From NCBI GenBank assembly GCA_943788815.1, contig CALSRS010000001.1, positions 744,001-808,000 on the forward strand: DNA of 64,000 bases, read 5' to 3'. The notes under the pieces are model-generated. The model made no database searches, was not told the origin of the DNA, and saw only the letters and a program-made list of their open reading frames with translations. Positions 35,718 to 45,743 of the stretch are shown here, piece after piece. Origin of the DNA: an uncultured Gammaproteobacteria bacterium. GTDB lineage: Bacteria > Pseudomonadota > Gammaproteobacteria > Eutrophobiales > Eutrophobiaceae. The position numbers and the translations under genes are program-made. Position 1 is the stretch's first letter. Every line of letters starts with the position of its first letter.

Positions 35718-35805
35718 TGGCGGAGAGGGTGGGATTCGAACCCACGGACCGTTTCCGGTCACTCGATTTCGAGTCGAGCACATTCGACCACTCTGCCACC
35801 TCTCC
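35718..35805 (-). tRNA. tRNA-Ser (anticodon CGA)
   Basis: The reverse complement starts GGAGAGGTGGCAGAGTGG and ends with a TTCGAATCC T-loop, acceptor strand CCTCTCC, discriminator G and encoded CCA (35718-35720). The anticodon arm is CTCGA-CTCGAAA-TCGAG, giving anticodon CGA, which reads UCG. A long variable arm (GTGACCGGAAACGGTCC region) is typical of class II tRNA-Ser. Its 3' end faces the integrase remnant. Confidence 0.97.
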
Positions 35806-35908
35806 TGTAATTTAACTGCAATTATATATAAGTTTTCTGAGTTGATGAAAATAATGTGCCCCTATCCTGCCTTTTCCATAGGGGAAGGGGTTACCCACCC
35901 TCGTGGGA

Positions 35909-37018
35909 ATGACTAATATAGCTCTTACTGTAAAATTACCCTTACTAATGATTACCAATAAATTTCAAATCTATACCGAAGGTGATGACTTATACCAGGA
36001 TATGCTGGCTTGTATATCCAGGGCAAAAAAATCCATCTTGCTTGAAAGTTATATCTTTGAACCGGATGAAACTGGTAAGTCTTTCATCGATGCATTGCTG
36101 GAAAGAGCCAGTGCGGGGGTTGAAGTCAGGATACATCTGGATGCCTTTGGTTCTTTGAACTTATCTATGAGTAAAGAATTAGATCGCATCAAGAAAAGTA
36201 ACATAAATCTTAAATGGTATAACCCATGGTGCTGGTATCGACCATTAAAATTTAATCGCCGAAACCATCGAAAACTTCTGGTTGTTGATGAATCCATTGC
36301 CTGGCTGGGAGGATTTAATATCCATGATGAAAATTCACTAAGTGAGTTTGGAAAGGAAAGATGGCTAGATACTCACGCACGAATAGATGGACCTCTCGCT
36401 GCTTATACTCAAAAGTTATTTGAGCAATTGTGGGATAAATCACCAATCCCCTATCGCGAAATTGGCCACGAGTTAGAATCAATCATTGTTTCGAATGTTA
36501 GCTGGAGACAACGACGACAATTCAGGCAAATTTTGATCAATCAGATTAAAACAGCTACAAAACAGATATGGCTTTGCACGCCTTATTATATGCCCGACCG
36601 TTTTTTGCAAATCCAAATTATCAATGCTGCCAGACGTGGCGTCGATGTACGATTATTATTACCTTACAAAACAGATCGCCCGGTCGCTCGCTGGGTAGCA
36701 CGTGCTGCTTATTATTCACTTATTAATTCAGGGGTCCGAATTTTTGAATACAGCCCGAGGTTTCTTCACTCAAAGATCATGCTAATAGATAAGCAATGGA
36801 CCACCATTGGTTCTACGAATATTGATTACAGAAGTTTTTTTATAAATCTGGAAATAAACCTGATGTCATCTGATATTTCTCTCATCGAATCTCTAAGCAA
36901 TATCTATATAAACAATTTGAGTGTATCAGAGGAAATTTCAGCAGACAGTCTGGTTCAAAACAAATTAATATCTGCCATATATATATGGTTAGGAAAGATA
37001 TTCCGAAAAATATTATAA
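35909..37018 (+). CDS. phospholipase D-type cardiolipin synthase (ClsB-like)
   Basis: About 370 residues with two HKD motifs: NHRKLLVVDESIAWLGG in the first half and LHSKIMLIDKQWTTIGS in the second. The short form without N-terminal membrane helices resembles ClsB rather than ClsA. It would condense phospholipids to cardiolipin or exchange head groups at the membrane. Possible starts are GTG 35903, ATG 35909 and ATG 35948 (MITNKFQIYTEG, the point where family similarity begins); I cannot decide among them. Confidence 0.88.
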   Translation: MTNIALTVKLPLLMITNKFQIYTEGDDLYQDMLACISRAKKSILLESYIFEPDETGKSFIDALLERASAGVEVRIHLDAFGSLNLSMSKELDRIKKSNINLKWYNPWCWYRPLKFNRRNHRKLLVVDESIAWLGGFNIHDENSLSEFGKERWLDTHARIDGPLAAYTQKLFEQLWDKSPIPYREIGHELESIIVSNVSWRQRRQFRQILINQIKTATKQIWLCTPYYMPDRFLQIQIINAARRGVDVRLLLPYKTDRPVARWVARAAYYSLINSGVRIFEYSPRFLHSKIMLIDKQWTTIGSTNIDYRSFFINLEINLMSSDISLIESLSNIYINNLSVSEEISADSLVQNKLISAIYIWLGKIFRKIL

Positions 37019-37062
37019 ACCAAAACTTTGATGCAGGAGATATTAACTCTATCCCTATAAGT

Positions 37063-38886
37063 TCAAGCAACCTCTACCTTTCTTGAATCTCGCTTTCGCT
37101 CATGTTCTTTGAGTTTTTTCTTTCTGATGCGAATTGACTTTGGGGTAATTTCAACCAATTCATCATCGTTAATAAATTCCATCGCCCGTTCCAGAGATAA
37201 CCTTAACGGCGGCGTTAATAATATGTTGTCATCTTTGCCTGCGGCGCGAATGTTGGTGAGTTGTTTGCCCTTCAATGGATTGACCACCAGATCATTGTCC
37301 CTGGAATGGACGCCAATCACCATTCCTTCATAAACTTCTGTTCCATGTTCGATTAGCAATTGGCCTCGCTCCTGTAAATTAAACAAGGCGTAACCCAGTG
37401 CCTTTCCTTGCGAGTTTGCTATTAATGCGCCATTTAACCTCTGGTTACTGATAGAAGTTTTATAAGGGCCGTAATGATCGAATACATGGTATATCAATCC
37501 GGTGCCGGCTGTTGCTGTCAGATAATCCGTTCTAAATCCGATTATCCCTCGAGCAGGGATCATGTAATCAAGACGTACCCTGCCCTTGCCGTCCGGACTC
37601 ATATCCAGGAGCTCTCCTCCACGGCTACCCAGCATTTCCATCACTGCTCCCTGGTAGTCGGATTCCATATCCACGGTCAATTGTTCATAGGGTTCACATG
37701 ATATGCCATCAATTAATTTAAGTATTGCTTCGGGTCTGGACACACTAAATTCATAGCCTTCACGTCGCATATTTTCTAACAATATTGATAAATGTAATTC
37801 TCCGCGTCCCGATACCTTCAGCTTGTCAGGATCTGCTGTATCCTCGACCTGTAGGGAAACATTATGTTTTATCTCACGCATCAACCTTTCCCTGATTTGC
37901 CTGGAAGTCACATATTTTCCTTCCAGACCACAAAAAGGTGAGTCATTTACCTGGAATGTCATGGTTACAGTTGGCAAATCTACGGATAATTGCGGTAAGG
38001 CTTCTGGATAATCTGGATGACACAGGGTATCGGAGATATTTAAATCATCAATCCCGCTAATTGCAATGATATCGCCGGCCGATGCAGATTGAATTTCAGT
38101 ACGTTCCAGTCCCAATAATCGATATAGTTGAAGAACTCGACCTTTGTTTACAACATTATCCGCTTTAACGATGGCAACATTTGTATTTGGGGTGATCGTC
38201 CCCCTGGCGATGCGGCCTATCCCGATTACACCCACATAACTATTGTAATCCAGGGCACTAATTTGAAATTGGAACGTTCCATTTACATCAACATTCGGGG
38301 AAGGGACATAATCGACAATAGCCTGGAATAATGGCGTCATGCTGTCTTCAACTGCAGACAAGTCCATCGTGCTTTGACCCAGTTTTGCAGAAGTATAGAT
38401 CACTGGAAAATCCAGTTGTTTGTCATTTGCCCCCAGGCGATCAAATAAATCAAATGTGCGGTTGAGTGCCCAGTCTGGCCTGGCACCATCCCTGTCAATT
38501 TTATTAATTACAACAATGGGGTTTAGGCCACGCGCCAGTGCTTTTTGGGTAACAAAACGTGTTTGAGGCATAGGCCCGTCTACCGCATCTATCAATAACA
38601 CTACGGAATCAGCCATAGACAGTACACGCTCGACTTCACCACCGAAATCCGCATGCCCTGGCGTATCAATGATATTGATACGATAACCGTTCCAGTCTAA
38701 TGCCGTATTCTTGGCCAAAATGGTGATCCCACGCTCCTTTTCCAGGTCATTGGAATCCATCACCCTCTCAGGAACTTCAGATCGAGCGCTAAATGTGCCT
38801 GATTGTTGAAGGAGTTGGTCCACCAAAGTGGTCTTTCCATGGTCTACATGGGCAACGATGGCAATATTTCTAATTTTCTCTGTCAT
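37063..38886 (-). CDS. typA: ribosome-associated GTPase TypA/BipA
   Basis: A 607-residue translational GTPase: G1 AHVDHGKTT at 12-20, ERGITI, G3 [13 protein letters not shown]4 NKID, then EF-G-like domains III and V and the TypA-specific C-terminal domain ([38 protein letters not shown]). It binds the 70S ribosome and aids 50S assembly at low temperature and stress. Single gene, convergent with the PLD gene. Confidence 0.97.
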   Translation of the reverse strand: MTEKIRNIAIVAHVDHGKTTLVDQLLQQSGTFSARSEVPERVMDSNDLEKERGITILAKNTALDWNGYRINIIDTPGHADFGGEVERVLSMADSVVLLIDAVDGPMPQTRFVTQKALARGLNPIVVINKIDRDGARPDWALNRTFDLFDRLGANDKQLDFPVIYTSAKLGQSTMDLSAVEDSMTPLFQAIVDYVPSPNVDVNGTFQFQISALDYNSYVGVIGIGRIARGTITPNTNVAIVKADNVVNKGRVLQLYRLLGLERTEIQSASAGDIIAISGIDDLNISDTLCHPDYPEALPQLSVDLPTVTMTFQVNDSPFCGLEGKYVTSRQIRERLMREIKHNVSLQVEDTADPDKLKVSGRGELHLSILLENMRREGYEFSVSRPEAILKLIDGISCEPYEQLTVDMESDYQGAVMEMLGSRGGELLDMSPDGKGRVRLDYMIPARGIIGFRTDYLTATAGTGLIYHVFDHYGPYKTSISNQRLNGALIANSQGKALGYALFNLQERGQLLIEHGTEVYEGMVIGVHSRDNDLVVNPLKGKQLTNIRAAGKDDNILLTPPLRLSLERAMEFINDDELVEITPKSIRIRKKKLKEHERKRDSRKVEVA

Positions 38887-39092
38887 TTAGCTAGGCCGTA
38901 AAAAGGCGCGAATTATACATGAAACGAAACATATATATATAAGATGTATATAAAACTGGAATCTAGTTTTGAGAAGTTAAACGTGACGTCCTTTTGCACT
39001 ATCGAGTGCCTAGAAATATGGATGACAGGCTTAAAGCTAATCTATCAAACAAAAAGTATAATTCGTATGGCAATATTAGATTTGACTGCTCG

Positions 39093-42000
39093 TTAACTCG
39101 TTTCAATATTACTGACCATCTTGGACATTACAGATCGTCCTAAAGACTTGATATCTTCTACGATTAGCACCAGGCAAGGTACAAGAAATAAAATCACCAG
39201 TGTCGAAAAAAGAATGCCCATAGCCAGGGATACCACCATGGGGATCAAAAATCTCGCTTGCATGCTGGTTTCCAACAAAATTGGTAATAATCCCAGACTG
39301 GTACTTAAAGTAGTTAATAAAATGGGACGGAAACGACGTTTTACTGCAAGTAATGCGCTTTCACCCAAGGTCTTACCATCTCTTAAGTGCTTATTCAAAT
39401 AATCTACCAATACTACGCTATCATTGACGACCACACCGGTCAGGGCAACACCACCAAACATTGAGATAAAGGTCAGATCATATCCCAACAGGAGATGTCC
39501 AAGTATTGCGCCCACAATTCCAAACGGGATGGCTGACATGATGACAAAGGGTTGTATATAACTACGAAGCTGTGCACCTAAGAGCACGTAGATCAACATC
39601 AAGGCGATCATCATATTCCGACTAAGGCTGGCTAGATCTTCGTTTTGTTCACGGCTTTCACCTTCGAAGCTATAGGTCAGTCCCTGGTAACGTGAGGTTA
39701 TTTCTGGCAGTACCTCATTCTGCAATATGGCAATGATATCATTGGGCGTGGTGACAGCTATGTCAGCATCTCCCATAACGCTGACAATACGGCGCCCATC
39801 TACCGTCTGAATCTGGGAATATCCTCGTTGTTCTATGACGGTTGCAACACTATAAAGAGGTACTTCATTACCATTGGCTAATCGTATTCGAGTATTATTG
39901 AGTGCGGCAAGTGACTCTCGATCAGCTTTCGGATAGCGTACATATACAATCATTTCTGACCGACCACGCTGAAAACGTTGCGCCTCCAGGCCAAAAAATG
40001 CTGACCGTAATTGTCGTCCGAGATCCATAGGTGTTAAGCCCACAGCCAAGCCCTGTTCATTTAACTTAAATACATATTCTGTTTTACCTAGTTCAAATGT
40101 ATCTGTGACTTCTTTTGTGCCAGGGAGTCTCTCCATTGCTTCTTTAAGTGCAACCGCGGCCGCATTTAATTGTTCTTCGTCCGGATGAGCCAGTTCGATT
40201 TCAATATCCGATTCTTCACCAATTAATGAACTTTGAAATTCCAGCGTCTCTATCCCTGGAAGATCCTGGGTTTGTGCACGTATTAAACCCTCAACTTCAG
40301 ACGATGAAAGCTCTCGGTAATCTGAAGGCACCAGACGAATTCGAAATTGTCCCAGGTGGCTTGCAGATTGACCGGGAAGACCGCCGCCGGGTCCTCCAGA
40401 TGCAGCAGATGCTTCACCTATGCTAACTGAGATACTTTCAAAAGAGCTTGATTGAGATTCACCGTCCAGTTGACTACGAACATCTAAGATTTGTTTTTCA
40501 ATCTCAAGCATGGTGGATTCGGTGGTTTCAAACGGAGTGCCCAGGGGCATTTTTACATTGATAGTAATCTGGTCGCCTTCAATCTGTGGAAAGAAAACAA
40601 AACGAATCGTGCCAGATTTCACCAGTCCCACCGTAAAAATTGCAATGCCAAGAAAACCTGCCAGAGTTGCATATCGCCAGTTAAGCGCATATTTTGCAAC
40701 AGGTAAGACTCCATTATTAACAAAACCTTCCAGTAATTTTGCAACCCGATCTCGGATTTTCGCCATAATTCCCTTGCTCCACCGCGTAGGTTTAGACAGG
40801 TGTGTTGGTAAGATAAAATAAGCTTCCATAAGTGAGACAAACAAAATAGAGATTACTACTATGGGTATGACACCAATGATTTGGCCTAAAGTACCGGTAG
40901 AAAAAATTAATGGACCAAATGCTGCCATCGTCGTTGTCACGCCAACTGTGACAGGCGCGATGACCTGCATAACGCCATGATAGGCAGAATGTGGATCATC
41001 TGGAAATTTTTCCTGCGCCTCAAAAATACTTTCACCTGTCACAATACCATCGTCCACTACTATGCCTAGAACAACAATCAAGGCAAACAGGCTCACCATA
41101 TTCAGGCTTTCTCCCAGATTGCCGATTATCATCAAGCCTCCAAGAAATGAAATTGGAATCGCGGCACTGGTCCAAAAAGCCAGTTTCAAATCCAGGAATA
41201 ACAACAGGATTAAAAATACCAGCATGAAACCGAGGATTCCGTTTCTTACCATCAAGCTAATACGATCTTTGAGATTTATCGTCTCATCTTCCTGCAGTGA
41301 TAATTTCAAACCAGTTGGTAACTGGACTGTCTCCAGATATTGTTTGACTGTGTCTGCAACACTCAGAGTGTCTTCACTTTCGCTACGCTTAACGTCAATG
41401 AATGCGGCACGGTCATTATTAAATTTACTAACCAGGTTGATGTCTTCAAAACCATCATCAACCCGGGCAATATCCCCTAATCTTAAAGAAGAACCATCGA
41501 GTAATGTTCTTATAACGATGTTCTCAAACTCTAAGCCGGTATAGCGCTTTTCCTGTATTCTAAGCAAGATGTCGCCTTGCCTGGACTCAATAGTACCTGC
41601 GGGTATATCTTCTGAAAATTGACGAATGGTATTAGAAATATTTTCAAGACTTAAGCCATATTGCTGTAAGGCTATTTCTGGAACTTCAACGGATATTTGA
41701 TAATCTCGAATTCCTCTTAAATCTGTCAATGCAACACCGGATAGCTGTCTGAGTTCATCCTCTATGGTCTCTGCCCAGTACTTTAATGTTTGTTCACTGA
41801 CGTCACCATGTATTGCGAGTGTCATTACTTTGGGTGTAAGCCTGACCTTATTGATAATAGGACGTTCTGCATCTTCCGGAGGGAAATCGATCAAACTGTT
41901 CACAGCGGTTTCCACATCATTATAAACATCATCCGCATTGGCAAAATCAACCAGTTCAACATTAACAATCCCTATGCCTTCACTGGCAGTAGAGGCTACT

Positions 42001-42254
42001 CGCTTGACCCCTTCAATCCCTACCAGCTCATCTTCTACACGGCTGGTAATGGAATCAGCGACTTCATTAGGACTGGCACCTAGATACACCACGCTAACTG
42101 TCACTAAACGTGGATCGATAGACGGGAAAGTCTCTGTTTTCATGTTTTTCACTGTTACTATTCCACCAACAACAAAAAGTAACATGAGAATATTTGCAGC
42201 CACATGGTTTTCAACAAACCAGTAAATTAAACCATTGTATTTTTTATCGGACAT
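39093..42254 (-). CDS. RND efflux pump inner-membrane transporter (AcrB/MexB family)
   Basis: A 1053-residue transporter with twelve helices and two large periplasmic loops. The proton-relay Asp pair is in IVVDDGIVTGE of TM4. Other family marks are ETFPSIDPRLVTVSVVYLGA at the N-terminus and FISMFGGVALTGVVVNDSVV in TM10. With the adaptor and outer-membrane factor encoded just upstream it makes a tripartite drug or lipid exporter. It begins 22 bp after the adaptor gene. Substrate unknown. Confidence 0.93.
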   Translation of the reverse strand: MSDKKYNGLIYWFVENHVAANILMLLFVVGGIVTVKNMKTETFPSIDPRLVTVSVVYLGASPNEVADSITSRVEDELVGIEGVKRVASTASEGIGIVNVELVDFANADDVYNDVETAVNSLIDFPPEDAERPIINKVRLTPKVMTLAIHGDVSEQTLKYWAETIEDELRQLSGVALTDLRGIRDYQISVEVPEIALQQYGLSLENISNTIRQFSEDIPAGTIESRQGDILLRIQEKRYTGLEFENIVIRTLLDGSSLRLGDIARVDDGFEDINLVSKFNNDRAAFIDVKRSESEDTLSVADTVKQYLETVQLPTGLKLSLQEDETINLKDRISLMVRNGILGFMLVFLILLLFLDLKLAFWTSAAIPISFLGGLMIIGNLGESLNMVSLFALIVVLGIVVDDGIVTGESIFEAQEKFPDDPHSAYHGVMQVIAPVTVGVTTTMAAFGPLIFSTGTLGQIIGVIPIVVISILFVSLMEAYFILPTHLSKPTRWSKGIMAKIRDRVAKLLEGFVNNGVLPVAKYALNWRYATLAGFLGIAIFTVGLVKSGTIRFVFFPQIEGDQITINVKMPLGTPFETTESTMLEIEKQILDVRSQLDGESQSSSFESISVSIGEASAASGGPGGGLPGQSASHLGQFRIRLVPSDYRELSSSEVEGLIRAQTQDLPGIETLEFQSSLIGEESDIEIELAHPDEEQLNAAAVALKEAMERLPGTKEVTDTFELGKTEYVFKLNEQGLAVGLTPMDLGRQLRSAFFGLEAQRFQRGRSEMIVYVRYPKADRESLAALNNTRIRLANGNEVPLYSVATVIEQRGYSQIQTVDGRRIVSVMGDADIAVTTPNDIIAILQNEVLPEITSRYQGLTYSFEGESREQNEDLASLSRNMMIALMLIYVLLGAQLRSYIQPFVIMSAIPFGIVGAILGHLLLGYDLTFISMFGGVALTGVVVNDSVVLVDYLNKHLRDGKTLGESALLAVKRRFRPILLTTLSTSLGLLPILLETSMQARFLIPMVVSLAMGILFSTLVILFLVPCLVLIVEDIKSLGRSVMSKMVSNIETS

Positions 42255-42276
42255 ATATAGAGGAATTAGTGCTGAA

Positions 42277-43401
42277 TTAATTTTCTAAGGTGGTAATTTG
42301 CATACCATTGGTGGCGCCAGAAATTCGACTAGTAACTATCTCGGCTTCTATATCAATACCAGTCACTGCTATGACATCATCATCCACATACACCATTTGT
42401 GGTGTCCACATTTCCAATACTTGACCTGTTGCGACTCGCCACACAAGACCCTGAGATTGTAATGCGGATGCAGGTATTAATGTCACGCCTTGCATCTCAG
42501 TTCCTTTTATGGTGATTTCTGCAAAGACACCTGGTAAAAGTTCAGTCACTTCATCTTTAAATGAAAAATAAACTGTGGCAAAACGTGTGCCGACATCCAG
42601 TGAAGAAGCAGCGCGCTTTAACTGTCCTGGAAAATGCTGACGTTTACCCATGAAGGTAACACTAATATTGATATCGAGTTCTTCTGCATCCAATAACCAT
42701 TCCAGTTGTTGATCCACTAAAGAAGCACTGACTTCAAGTGAACTCGAATCAAATACGACGCCATAAGACTGCCCTGCCATAACATATTGACCAATCGATA
42801 CATTACTGGATATAACTCTTCCGGAGAAAGGCAGTGAATATTTTGTCCGCTCCAAATTTAGATTAGCATCTTCCAATTGCGCCAGGGCAGCTTGAAGATT
42901 TGCCTTGGCTTCTGCTAGTTGGGGTTTTCTGGCAACCAGACCGGGGACTTCATCCTCACCATTTAATTGTTTCCATTCTGCCTGGGCAGCCTCTGATTCT
43001 GCCGCAGCCAACTCCAATGCAGTTGATGCTCTGGCGACTTCTGCATCCAGACGTTTGACATCAAGTTGATAATCTCTCGGTTCTATTTCAAACAGAATAT
43101 CATTTGTATTAAAACTACCGCCTTCAAAGAATGATTCATGAACACGAATGATACGTCCGCTGACTTCCGGTACGATATTAATTTGGTTTCTGGCACGAAC
43201 CACGCCTGTCGTATCGAACGTTATTCGATAATCTTGGGGTGATACCCTAACAGTCTCCACCACCAAAATACGATCATTTGCATCATTTTGCCCAGGTCTT
43301 TCATAGCTGGATTTTAGTAACTTTGAAAGAGCAAATGATCCAAAGATAAAAATCACTACTAATCCAAGTTGAATAAATCCGATACGATGATCTTTATTCA
43401 T
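42277..43401 (-). CDS. RND efflux periplasmic adaptor (MFP/HlyD family)
   Basis: A 374-residue adaptor with one N-terminal membrane anchor (FIQLGLVVIFIFGSFALSKL), a lipoyl-like half (GRIIRVHESFFEGGSFNTND), an alpha-helical hairpin (residues about 120-185), the second lipoyl half (YSLPFSGRVISSNVSIGQYV) and a beta-barrel. The start overlaps the outer-membrane factor stop (ATGA), so the genes are translationally coupled. Confidence 0.9.
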   Translation of the reverse strand: MNKDHRIGFIQLGLVVIFIFGSFALSKLLKSSYERPGQNDANDRILVVETVRVSPQDYRITFDTTGVVRARNQINIVPEVSGRIIRVHESFFEGGSFNTNDILFEIEPRDYQLDVKRLDAEVARASTALELAAAESEAAQAEWKQLNGEDEVPGLVARKPQLAEAKANLQAALAQLEDANLNLERTKYSLPFSGRVISSNVSIGQYVMAGQSYGVVFDSSSLEVSASLVDQQLEWLLDAEELDINISVTFMGKRQHFPGQLKRAASSLDVGTRFATVYFSFKDEVTELLPGVFAEITIKGTEMQGVTLIPASALQSQGLVWRVATGQVLEMWTPQMVYVDDDVIAVTGIDIEAEIVTSRISGATNGMQITTLEN

Positions 43402-44933
43402 ATTATTTTGTCCTTTGTAACAGGCTTACAAAAATCATTTGTGTTTGTTGTATTGATGTTTTCGGCAACCCAGTCACCACCCAGGGCGAGATACAGATTT
43501 ATCCGGTTAGTCCATACCTGTTGCTGAAATCTAAGCCAATTTTGTTCTATCAGATATCGCCGCTGCTGAACTTCCAGGTATTGACGTAATGTCTCAATAC
43601 CCTGCTGGTATCTAGTTTGTGAGATACCTTCTGCATTTCTAATAGCTTCGATGGACTGTTGCTGCAGTATGAGTTCTTTTTGTAGTTCAAGTTCTGCATT
43701 CAATGCTGTTTCCACTTCGCGTAATGCATTCAGTACACTATTTGCATAGCGCGCTGATGATTCGCGTGCTTCAGATTCTTGCAGGCGGATATTCGCCCTT
43801 AGGCTTCCACCTTCAAACAATCGTGAAGTAATATTTGCCAGTAAGGAACCTGCCAATTGTTCAGGGGTAAAAAGATTACTTATTTGATCACCATTGACAC
43901 CTAATGTTGCACCAAGATTGATACCAGGGTAGAGATCCGCAATGGCTATACCAATTTCTGCATCAGCCGCGGCCAGGCGCATTTCTGCAGCTTTAAGATC
44001 AGGACGTCTATCAAGTAAATCAACTGGCAAACACGACAGCACATCCCTTGGCGGAGGTAAAAGCGGAAATGCTGATCGTGAAACTGAAGTTGCTCCCGGT
44101 GTCTTACCTAATAAGATATCAAGTTGATAACTTTCCGTTGTTAGTTGACGCTCAAAGATATGGATATCAGATTCAACAGAACGCATATTTTCTTCTGCGA
44201 GATAAACATCAACAAGATCGGTATTTGCTGTTCCCAGGTCATAACGTCTTTTTACAATATCAAATAAGAATCGTTGATTTGTGGCCACATCGTTTGCCAA
44301 CACCAGAAGTTCTCGGTTGATGGCAATTGAAACACGACGAGAAAGTAGATCAGCGATTAATGTATGCACTATTGCCTGGCGATCAAACTCAGTTGCGACT
44401 AGCCCTGCATGTGCAGCATCTATAGATGATTGAATACGTCCAAAAAGATCTGCTTGCCATGAGACTGAGAGATCCGCACTTAAATTAGTATTATAGATTC
44501 GACGTGACTCTCCAGATCCGGCAGCTGAAGTTACAGCAAAACTATTGGCTGGCGTAAAACTACGTGATGCGTTGGCGCCTGCTGATAGACCTGGATACAA
44601 GGGTCCCTGTTGAATTTGATAACGCTCTCTGGCCTGTACTAGTCTTTCTGAAGCCTCTATCAAAGTTAAGTTATTTCTTAATAGTTCTTCGACATGAGAA
44701 TTTAAAATGGGATCATTTAATCTTTCCCACCATCGTTCAATTGTTTCAGGTGTGTGTAATTGCCCCCCTGTATTAAGAAATAATCTAGATTGATCAGATA
44801 TTATTTCTGGGCGATTAAATTCCGACCTGAGCGTACATGCATTCAGCAATGTCATCATCAGTCCCGACAGCAGTATTAATTTAAATCTTTTTTTCATAAG
44901 ACTTGTGCAGAATATTTTGAAATAAAATCTCAT
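43398..44933 (-). CDS. outer-membrane efflux lipoprotein (NodT/TolC family)
   Basis: About 511 residues from ATG 44933, chosen because it overlaps the TetR stop (ATGA). Signal and lipobox LMMTLLNACTLRS, then two repeats of the OMF fold: RWWERLNDPILNSHVEELL, LLSRRVSIAINRELL, and in the second half PVDLLDRRPDLKAAEMRLAA with the family AADAEIGIA. It forms the outer-membrane channel of the RND pump. An internal ATG at 44897 gives a more standard lipoprotein signal. Confidence 0.9.
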   Translation of the reverse strand: MRFYFKIFCTSLMKKRFKLILLSGLMMTLLNACTLRSEFNRPEIISDQSRLFLNTGGQLHTPETIERWWERLNDPILNSHVEELLRNNLTLIEASERLVQARERYQIQQGPLYPGLSAGANASRSFTPANSFAVTSAAGSGESRRIYNTNLSADLSVSWQADLFGRIQSSIDAAHAGLVATEFDRQAIVHTLIADLLSRRVSIAINRELLVLANDVATNQRFLFDIVKRRYDLGTANTDLVDVYLAEENMRSVESDIHIFERQLTTESYQLDILLGKTPGATSVSRSAFPLLPPPRDVLSCLPVDLLDRRPDLKAAEMRLAAADAEIGIAIADLYPGINLGATLGVNGDQISNLFTPEQLAGSLLANITSRLFEGGSLRANIRLQESEARESSARYANSVLNALREVETALNAELELQKELILQQQSIEAIRNAEGISQTRYQQGIETLRQYLEVQQRRYLIEQNWLRFQQQVWTNRINLYLALGGDWVAENINTTNTNDFCKPVTKDKII

Positions 44934-45658
44934 TTTTTCAATCCGGCATCTGATATCGTTATTGATAGACACGCCTCGGCATGTGAGATCAAGATCTTAT
45001 AAATCAAATTAATGTGTTCATCAGTGAGTTTTCTAACATTCAAATGCCTTAATAAACTCTCACGACTTAAAATAAAGATCAGGATTTGCCCCATCAGGGC
45101 ATGACAGCGAAGTTTGACCTCATCACTGTCCTGATGGGCATAAACACAAACAGCAATTAACGATGAAAATATTTTCTGTACATATTTCATTTGACCATCA
45201 TAAATAATATCGAAGGCATCAGTTGGTCTTGCCTGTTCTCGCATAATTAATTGCACCCACGCCTTGGGCTCATCAGATTCAACAAATAACTGGGCGATGG
45301 ATTGGATCATCATTTTCATTGCATCCAATGCCTGATCGCGTGATATTGGACCAGAGCGCTGCATTTTTTCCATGACCACACGAACTTCAACGAAATGCTC
45401 TTGCATACGTTCTACGATGTATTCCATTACCGCCAGGTACAGGCCTTTTTTGCTGCCAAAATAATAGGGGATCGCTGAGATGTTTGCGCTGGCACTATCA
45501 GATAACATGCGGGTTGTGGTGCCTTTGAATCCAAATTCGCCAAACAGATCTAGTCCTGCCTCTATCAACGCAAAACGGGTTGAATCTCCTCTTTTATCAT
45601 GAGAATCAGGTTGAATTTTAGTGGTTGGCTGCATAAATTTAGCTGAATTTGGCAACAC
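44930..45658 (-). CDS. TetR/AcrR repressor with CerR/CecR-type C-terminal domain
   Basis: A 242-residue regulator: N-terminal HTH (ALIEAGLDLFGEFGFKGTTT then NISAIPYYFGSKKGLY) and a ligand domain of the CerR-family type (VQLIMREQARPTDAFDIIYD). It is the first gene of the RND operon and overlaps the outer-membrane factor gene, the layout of YbiH/CecR-controlled exporters. It probably represses its own operon through the palindrome at 45677-45689. Confidence 0.88.
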   Translation of the reverse strand: MLPNSAKFMQPTTKIQPDSHDKRGDSTRFALIEAGLDLFGEFGFKGTTTRMLSDSASANISAIPYYFGSKKGLYLAVMEYIVERMQEHFVEVRVVMEKMQRSGPISRDQALDAMKMMIQSIAQLFVESDEPKAWVQLIMREQARPTDAFDIIYDGQMKYVQKIFSSLIAVCVYAHQDSDEVKLRCHALMGQILIFILSRESLLRHLNVRKLTDEHINLIYKILISHAEACLSITISDAGLKK

Positions 45659-45676
45659 TAAGAATAATTCATTCGC

Positions 45677-45689
45677 TTGATTTAATCAA
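45677..45689. promoter_or_regulatory. palindrome, candidate TetR operator
   Basis: TTGATTTAATCAA is a perfect 6-1-6 palindrome 18 bp upstream of the TetR gene and 55 bp before mltF. Its spacer is too short by one base for an FNR box. Position suggests it is the operator of the efflux operon. Confidence 0.45.
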
Positions 45690-45743
45690 ATGATTTATTA
45701 ATTTCGTTGTCTATTCAAAAAAACAGAATATATATTGTGAATT

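Noticed and set aside
45677-45689. FNR box TTGATTTAATCAA
   Set aside because: The spacer is three bases, not four, and the site lies in front of a TetR gene, so an operator is more likely.
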